DNA of 64,000 nucleotides, taken from contig OZ021721.1 of NCBI GenBank assembly GCA_963978545.1, forward strand, positions 112,873,280 through 112,937,279. The letters are read 5' to 3'. Source of the DNA: Linyphia triangularis (lineage: Eukaryota; Arthropoda; Arachnida; Araneae; Linyphiidae). Of the stretch, positions 58,018 through 64,000 are shown piece by piece. The notes beneath the pieces are model-generated. The model did not search any database. It had not been told where the DNA came from and saw only the letters and a program-made list of their open reading frames with translations. The number at the start of each line of letters is the position of its first letter. Positions within the stretch are counted from its first letter, which is position 1. The position numbers and the translations under genes were made by a program.

Positions 58018-58545
58018 CTTACACGGACATCAATCTGAATTAACATTGCGCCCTTTTTACTTCATGAATAACAGATTGTTATTTTTAATTTTTAGCTATC
58101 AAAAATTGTTGCTTGAATTTTCTGATAAGTGGTTCAGTAGATGAGTAAACAATGTATGCACTAGTTTATATTTTCTATTGAATCAAAATATGTGTGGTTT
58201 GGTCCTGTCAGTTTGGATTAGCATTGTGGTTTTTTATTTCATCAATTGTATAGAAATAACATTTTATTTTTAATTTTTAACAATAATGAGGTATATTTTC
58301 CAATAAATGGTTTAATAGTTGGGTAAACATTACATCGAGTAGTTTATTTTTTCTCTTGAATCAAAGTTAGTTCGTGTTTGGCATGTCAGTCCCCAATCTG
58401 GATTAGTATCGTGGATTTCTATTTCATAAATTGTAAATAAAAAGTTATTTTTAATTTTTAACAAGTGAATGATGTTGCGTAGACCTTCTGATATATAGGT
58501 TGGTAAGTACTTATACACGGTAGTTTATGTTTTCTGTACGTGTGC
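58018..58545 (+). repeat. ~182-bp tandem repeat, about three copies
   Basis: ATTTTTAATTTTTA recurs at 58081, 58266 and 58447 (spacings 185 and 181). Each copy continues with GGTTYARTAG or a near form, GGTAAACA, TAGTTTATNTTTTCT, TGTCAG, ATCTGGATTAG and ATTTCATAAATTGT. A partial copy precedes the first landmark. Copies are ~75% alike by eye. Confidence 0.7.
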
Positions 58546-59446
58546 CAATGGCGTGAACTTAAAAATTTAGCGAGAGACTTGTACAAAAACTTTTTTTTTA
58601 TGAAGCGTTTTGCAAGAAATGAAGGAATACTTAATTTATTTTTGAAATATAATAAAGTTTAGAAGTATTTTTTAGTAATAAATTGATTAAAAATAAATAT
58701 AATAAATATAAATATAAGACATGTTGCTGTCGCTCTATAGTATTATTGTACGTGTTAAGGGTTGCCAATTTCGTTTTGTTTTGATCTTGTTTTACCAGCT
58801 TTACGAACATTTTTTTTTCATTTATAAAGCTCTACCATGAACTCTTTTAATGTGATTTTTTTTTACCTATAGTTATGAGTTTACTTTTGCTTACATTGTA
58901 ATGCTTCACTACATATATCGTCACTTAAATATTACAATTAAGTAACTACATATCAGTTGATTGAAGATAAAAAGAAATTTCATTTCTATGATTGAGGTTA
59001 TCAGTCTTTTTTTCGTGAGTATCTTGTGAATCTAACCTGATGTCACTTCTCTTGTGTCCAATACCTTTATGTACATATTTTTAATTTGTCAATTTTGTAG
59101 TTATCTAGTTGTAGATATGACATGTTTTGCTTAGATACTAGTTTTTAATCAACATATCAAAACTGTTTGAGGTTATAAAATACAGGTTATTGCATTATTA
59201 AAACCTGCCAATTTGTAACTTGGGTTTTTTTTCTTCTACATTTTCAAGAGTTTTATAGCTACTCAAAATGTAGGACCTGGCGCTAACTACTTTCTCCACA
59301 TAAAGATTCCATAAACCTTCATGTTCATTATAGTATTCGGCTCAGCATTTCAATAAGTACATCGAACGCTTTACTTCGACCTTTACAGAAAGACAATTAA
59401 TGGAGCTACTGTACATTAAGATTTTTATTTTGTTTATCTCCTCACT
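58546..59446. other. No gene seen
   Basis: AT-rich. No supported frame or element ends. Confidence 0.5.
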
Positions 59447-59898
59447 AGGGTGGAAAGAAAATTTTTTATTTTTTATTTTTGAAACGTATGAGGTGAAAAA
59501 AGTTGATACACATCTTGATAAGAAAAACTGTAAAAAAAAAAAAAAAAAAAAAAAAAAACTTTCGATTGCGCATTCATCTCAAAGTATGGAAAAAATACAA
59601 AAAATAAATATTTTTCTTAAATTTTTTAAATTTCTAAAACGTTATATATTTAAAACGCAACAGTTTTCAATGAGTAGTGAAAGGGAGGTATAAGATAGGA
59701 AAACACTCTTTAAAAACTTATATTAATAATTAAAAATATTAAAAAATAATTTTTTTTTGTTAAAAAAAATGATTTTTCTATAAAATGGATACCAGCGTTA
59801 TTTTTTTACATATTTTTGTTAAAATTGTTTTATTTACTTCAAGCATTCACTTCAAAGTTTTGAATAAATATAAAAAATATCCTTTTTCCATCAATTTG

Positions 59899-60080
59899 CG
59901 CCGACCAAACGGTATAGTGGTTAGCGTGCTAGCTTCTAGACCACGAGGCTGCGGGTTCGAGTTCCGTGTTAGGCATGGGTGTTTGTAAATGTATGTTGGC
60001 TTGTCTAATGACGAAAGTTTCGGTGCATTATAGCCCTCGTGTTGCTGACGGCGCCAGATAATCTGGAAACAACCAACCAA
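59899..60080 (+). mobile_element. tRNA-derived SINE with 12-bp target duplication (nested)
   Basis: Flanked by TCCATCAATTTG at 59887-59898 and 60081-60092. Starts CGCCGACCAAACGGTATAGT with GGTTAGCGTGCTAG (box A like) and GCGGGTTCGAGTTCC (box B). Ends CAACCAACCAA. It shares the TTAGGCATGGGTGTTTGT region with the other SINEs but has a different head, so it is a separate subfamily. Confidence 0.85.
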
Positions 60081-60899
60081 TCCATCAATTTGTAGAATAC
60101 ACCAATCACTAAATTATCGAGGTACATTAGTCTGTATTGTGTTGAATGAATTAGATAGAACTTGGAAAAAAATCAAATTAATTATTCAATAATAATCGTT
60201 CGCGCATAACCTTTGAAACATTGATAAAAACTGAGTTTTATCGGGTTCCAATCTGGGTGACCTTTCTCGTGGTACCCTTTCTTTCTTTGAAGCTCATAAA
60301 CTTATGTGGTTATTCATTGGGTCATAACGCACGTGGCTGTGATTGGGACTGCCATGAATACTGGTTGGAAATATTCTGACAGATCGAATTGAACTTTGGG
60401 AGTGGGATATATGCCTCCTATACTTCATGAATTACCATTCAGATGCCTATTTAAACGCTTAGATAGTAAGTACTACAATAGGACCAACATCTTTCAGTGG
60501 GAACATAGATAAAAAATTGAAGACTGAAAAATTTCTCCTGACTGATTTTTTACGTGTTTTATGTTTAATTCCTCAAGCTGAGATGAAAGTACTGAGCACA
60601 GATCACTTATATCTTCTTGATATTTTTGTAGCGATTAGATCAGGCCAATGACTGCTGCTCCCAAACCCAATCCCCTTTCACACTCCAGATTGCTAATATC
60701 AGAAAGCAGAGTACTTAGAATATATGCGAGTGAATGTAAACCACCGGATGAACTCAAGCAAGTGGTATTTGTTTTAAATTGTTACATGCCACATTGATTT
60801 CGAATTAAAAACAAAAGTTAATTTCCTGAAGGACCTAAGAACATATATGCAGCAATTCAATTGTCTCGATACCTCCCTGAATATTTACTGGAAGTTTTA

Positions 60900-61600
60900 A
60901 ACTCAGTTATTGGATGAAATGCTTTCTTCCCTCACCCAAAAAATTTGATTTCGGCAATGATTTCGTACGCAAGGAGAGATGTAAGAGAACTGAGGCGTCG
61001 GGTTCTGAAATCTCGAGAACTTTCCAAGAGAAAGACTATCAATCATTTCAAGACAACTAAACTTAACTTAATTGCCACTAATAACGTGGACATATAATTA
61101 ATTGGAATGCTTGTAATAGGTCTCCTCCTTTGTTAAGAATAACAAACGAACATTAGTAAAGACTGGCGCATCCGAGGTAGCACAGCTATATTGGAGGAAA
61201 CAGGGGAAGACTAGAAGATTGGCTAGTCTGAGCATAGTTCCAAAATACACGATTTTTCAACAAACAAACAAATCAAAATCACCACAGTTTTGTTTCTCAT
61301 AAATACAATATCCCAAGTTTCAAACTGTACATCGGCGTATCAAAACCTCTTCTATATTTTATCCAGAACTGGACGAGATTGGCTATAATATTGTTTCCTA
61401 CGACCGATTCACAACGTTCCCCATCGGGATTGGCCTATGTCTGGCGAAATTGGTCACCTTATTTGTGCTACTAGGGACCATTGAAATCAGACTTCAACTC
61501 GTTTTCTTGTCACTCACAAGATGTGGAACGCTTATGTAGAGAGACAAGACAAAAAGTTTGTGGCGCTGACGCAAAAGACGTTAGGACAACACTTTTTTTT
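60900..61600 (+). pseudogene. Decayed protein of the AGGGTGG element
   Basis: Plus strand, several frames: NAFFPHPKNLISAMISYARR with DVRELRRRVLKSRELSKRKT and FKTTKLNLIATNNVD; then NWNACNRSPPLL; later FSCHSQDVERLCRETRQKVC. The order resembles an uncharacterised protein family I have seen attached to transposons (segments like CHTQAVERxVKLVTEAS near the end). This is recognition from memory and needs a search. Stops and frameshifts show it is dead. Confidence 0.4.
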
Positions 61601-62081
61601 TAAAGATCCATAATGCTCGACTTTTCTATAAAAGTTTCTTTCATAGTGCATTACTGGGATAGAAAGCTCGAGAAAAAAGTGAACCAAATGAATAATAGCA
61701 TGTTTTTTTTAAAAAAATTTAAGAAATAACATTAGTACCCATTTTACAGAAAAATCATTATTTCTTACACAAAATGTTACTTTTCAGTATTTTTAATTAT
61801 TAATATATGTTTTAAAAATACATAAAATAGTGTTTTCCCGTGTTATACCACCCTTTCACTATACATTGCAAACTATTGCCTTTCAAGAATATAACGTTTA
61901 GAAATTTTGAAAAGTAGTTATTTTTTGTATTTTCTTCAAACTTTGAGGTGAATGCGCGATCGGAATATATTTTTTTTCGAAATATTTTTTTCAGTTTTTC
62001 TTATCAAGATGTGTATCAACTTTTTTCCCCTCATGCGTTTTAAATATATATATATATATATATATATTTTGGAACCACCCT

Positions 62082-62850
62082 ACTCTTCACCTTAATGGGA
62101 AGAGTTAGGTTGTAACCACATCATCTGGTTATTAAAATTCAAAATTGTAAGGCTAGTTTAAAGAGAGATTTTTTTATACAGCGTGATTTTAATATGATCG
62201 AAGTCCAATGCAACTATCCAATCTAATGTAAATAGTGCAGCTTTTTCAATATTTATAGATAGGGATACATTTTTAATATTTCGGGATGTATGAAGATATT
62301 TTGGTTATTTTAAAAGATTAATTTCCCATTTCTATTTAATCTTCATTCTAATTAACTTTATTGCTATAAATTGTGCATGCATATTTATCTTAGGACCAAA
62401 GTTGCTAAAATTCACCAGGTAGTATATATGAACTTAAATTAATATTTAATCAGTGATAATAGACATATTTTTTTCTCATTATTATATCCTGACCTCTAAA
62501 GTTCCAAAACCTTTCTTGTGTGCAGTGCTGTCTAAGTTATATTACCATGATTACCTTTTTTGAGATATTTGGTGCAAATGATTAATTGGAACCCACTGAC
62601 GGTGGGAATGGGCGAAATTCCCCAGTTGTTTTCCCTGCAATAATTTTTAAATTATATTTTTAATTAAAATACATAATTTTTTAAAATTATTTTTTTATTT
62701 CTTTTGTTTTAGATATGTTATAGACTATTATCCTAATAAAAATATTTAAAATATATCTTATTTTAAATTTTATTTATAAACTTAAAAATGTTGTGTATTG
62801 CTAGAAAAACTGGGGATCCTAAGACGTATATAAACGTGCGTGACCGTCAA
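62082..62850. other. No gene seen
   Basis: AT-rich; no supported frame or element ends. Confidence 0.5.
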
Positions 62851-62899
62851 TGGGTTAAAAGGGGTTAAAATGCCTCAAGATCAAACAGGGTCCAAATTT

Positions 62900-63487
62900 T
62901 CTTGTATGATCCAGAAACCAAAATGTTTCGCGAAGAATATTTGCGTCAATGAATAAGACTCAGTTTCTAAAGGAGGTACATTAATGTTTTAAAAGGTAAT
63001 GGAGATCGGGGCTAATATGGACTCATCTGTTAACATAACGTTGCCCCAATCAGACACAGTCCAATTTCCATGCTGGCGGTACCACTTTCATCATGCCCCT
63101 TTGGATTGGATGGATTTAGAAACACAAACTTGTGGTACCCGGGTGTACAGAACATTCATATGTATCCTTCGAAGAAGAGTAGTGGCAGATGCAGTCTTAC
63201 CAATGACCGCTGCAACCATAAATGTCCCACTTGTGGAGGGCGATCTTTGCTTCCGCTTGGCTATAACAGCAATATATCGATCTTCCGCCGGGTTATAATG
63301 CTTGGACGACTGGCTACAGGTCTTCGGACTAATGGTTTTGGCCGGTTTGGAATTGTTTCAGTAATCGTGAAATGACGAAATGATGAACGCCGAAGAAAAG
63401 AGCAACGTCTGTGATAGACTGTCCTTCTTCAATACGTCCAATTGCCTGCCAGCGCTCAGAATCCTCCATTTGTCTTCTGGAAGTCAT
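62900..63487 (-). pseudogene. Tc1-like transposase, frameshifted N-terminal half
   Basis: Minus strand from ATG at 63487: MTSRRQMEDSERWQAIGRIE, then ITDVALFFGVHHFVISRLLK QFQ, the paired-like helix-turn-helix of Tc1 transposases. In other frames follow EDRYIAVIAKRKQRSP-like and LLRRIHMNVLYTRVPQVCV segments, then WTVSDWGNVMLTDES with the first catalytic D (family DES). At least three frame changes. The C-terminal half is not found downstream. The two ~100-codon plus-strand frames here are shadows. Confidence 0.8.
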
Positions 63488-64000
63488 ATAAACACGTCTA
63501 GCTTGAAAATAAATCGTACGAATGTTCTAAACACCTTTCATCAGCACTTACATACAACTCCTGTAACCCTTCCCAGTGCCGGCTTCTTACACGACTGCCT
63601 GTTTTGCATATTTCTCGACGTGAAACCGTGATTGACTGTTACCTAACATATTTGCATACTTCCTTCTACCTTTGCAGCAAATTTCAGCTTCTTTAATTCA
63701 GCTCGGAGAGGAAAATATTTTCCTCTCCGTGCTTAACACTATAAATTATCTGCCTTTTTTATATGCCACAAGTGGAAAACTGTAGCAACTTCCCATTATA
63801 TTCTTTTATGTTCCGTTAAAACCTTTCGGCTGTAGTACGATTTCAATGCTTTAAAACATTTTCTATATGCGTTTTTCCCCAAACTTTGGTCCTGCAGTTA
63901 CCTAAGAGGTGACAATATGCTCTAATGGAAGAGTACATACTTTCCTTTCTAAGTCGAGTTATTTCCTTTCTAAGGAATCTATAAATAGTGAATCAACGAT
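63488..64000. other. Right edge, no gene seen
   Basis: Upstream flank of the Tc1 remnant; includes GAGAGGAAAATATTTTCCTCTC, a perfect 22-bp palindrome at about 63708-63729. No supported coding frame. Confidence 0.45.

Larger units (their letters stand above)
59447..62081 (+). mobile_element. Element with ~365-bp terminal inverted repeats (AGGGTGG ends)
   Basis: Left TIR 59447-59812 and right TIR 61722-62081 (reverse complement) share AGGGTGG ends, GTTGATACACATCTTGATAA, GCGCATTCA, AGTGAAAGG, GGAAAACAC and TATTAATAATTAAAAATA in order. Both flanks carry ACT, a possible 3-bp target duplication. The right TIR contains a (TA)n run at 62045-62068. The interior has a SINE and a decayed plus-strand protein. 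Superfamily not assigned. Confidence 0.8.

Noticed and set aside
58004..58147. Small gene starting MAEFFLHGHQSELTL after a TGACGTCA site
   Set aside because: The frame runs into the ~182-bp tandem repeat and its equivalent is not open in other copies.
59899..59980. True tRNA gene
   Set aside because: Box A and box B are present, but the cloverleaf is not completed and the segment lies in a SINE with target duplications.
62999..63375. Two overlapping plus-strand frames of ~100 codons
   Set aside because: They are antisense shadows of the minus-strand Tc1-like transposase, which has recognisable motifs.
1..64000. LTR retrotransposons or endogenous viral sequences
   Set aside because: No long direct repeats with TG...CA ends and no protease, integrase or envelope-like frames were seen; the only reverse transcriptase belongs to the LINE.

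Overview
This is a 64 kb stretch of an AT-rich, intron-rich animal genome, most likely a chelicerate and probably a spider. That is an inference from the very long introns, the tRNA-derived SINEs and the crowd of Tc1/mariner, hAT-like and I/Jockey-type LINE remnants. No single sequence feature proves it. There are no bacterial operons, rRNA genes or CRISPR arrays, and I found no convincing true tRNA gene.

One host gene organises the window. A complete plus-strand gene for the ER quality-control lectin OS-9 runs from the ATG at 4587 to the stop at 54434. Fourteen coding exons join with matching phases, GT donors and AG acceptors, giving 1,770 nt and 589 residues. It has a signal peptide, one mannose-6-phosphate-receptor-homology (MRH) domain with all six sugar-binding residues of human OS-9, a lysine/glutamate-rich middle, and the conserved C-terminal OS-9 region. 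Two TGACGTCA sites lie 225-260 bp upstream of the ATG. They would suit control by ATF6/XBP1/CREB-type bZIP factors, as expected for an ER-stress gene.

Layout. 1-2700: a repeat block of ~147-bp units in two opposite orientations, interrupted by a small terminal-inverted-repeat (TIR) element and by an exact 651-bp tandem duplication. 3.7-4.5 kb: a SINE and the OS-9 promoter region. 4.6-54.4 kb: OS-9. Its introns hold most of the transposons: a 1.6 kb TIR element (7955-9570); a TIR element split by a mariner (13299-15818); a 3.7 kb TIR element with a decayed cysteine- and lysine-rich protein (18138-21804); a 6.2 kb TIR element with exon-like minus-strand blocks (24006-30196); a hAT-like remnant (30687-31918); a Tc1 remnant (~34.0-34.6 kb); a palindromic Tc1-type element (35335-37253); and an I/Jockey-type LINE (~45.1-49.8 kb). 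Several copies of one small element family with CAGRGTGGCCAC ends are scattered among them, two nested inside other elements. A minus-strand two-block open frame separated by a 48-nt intron-like segment lies in intron 12. 54.4-64 kb: 3' flank, a reverse SINE, a ~182-bp tandem repeat, an element with ~365-bp TIRs (59447-62081), and a frameshifted Tc1 transposase near the right edge.

I did not find a clearly new biological system. The observations most worth checking are the palindromic Tc1 derivative, the paired TGACGTCA sites at the OS-9 promoter, the exact 651-bp duplication, the unidentified minus-strand frame with the 48-nt gap, and the unidentified split gene in the 6.2 kb TIR element. 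All family assignments are by eye; no database search was run.
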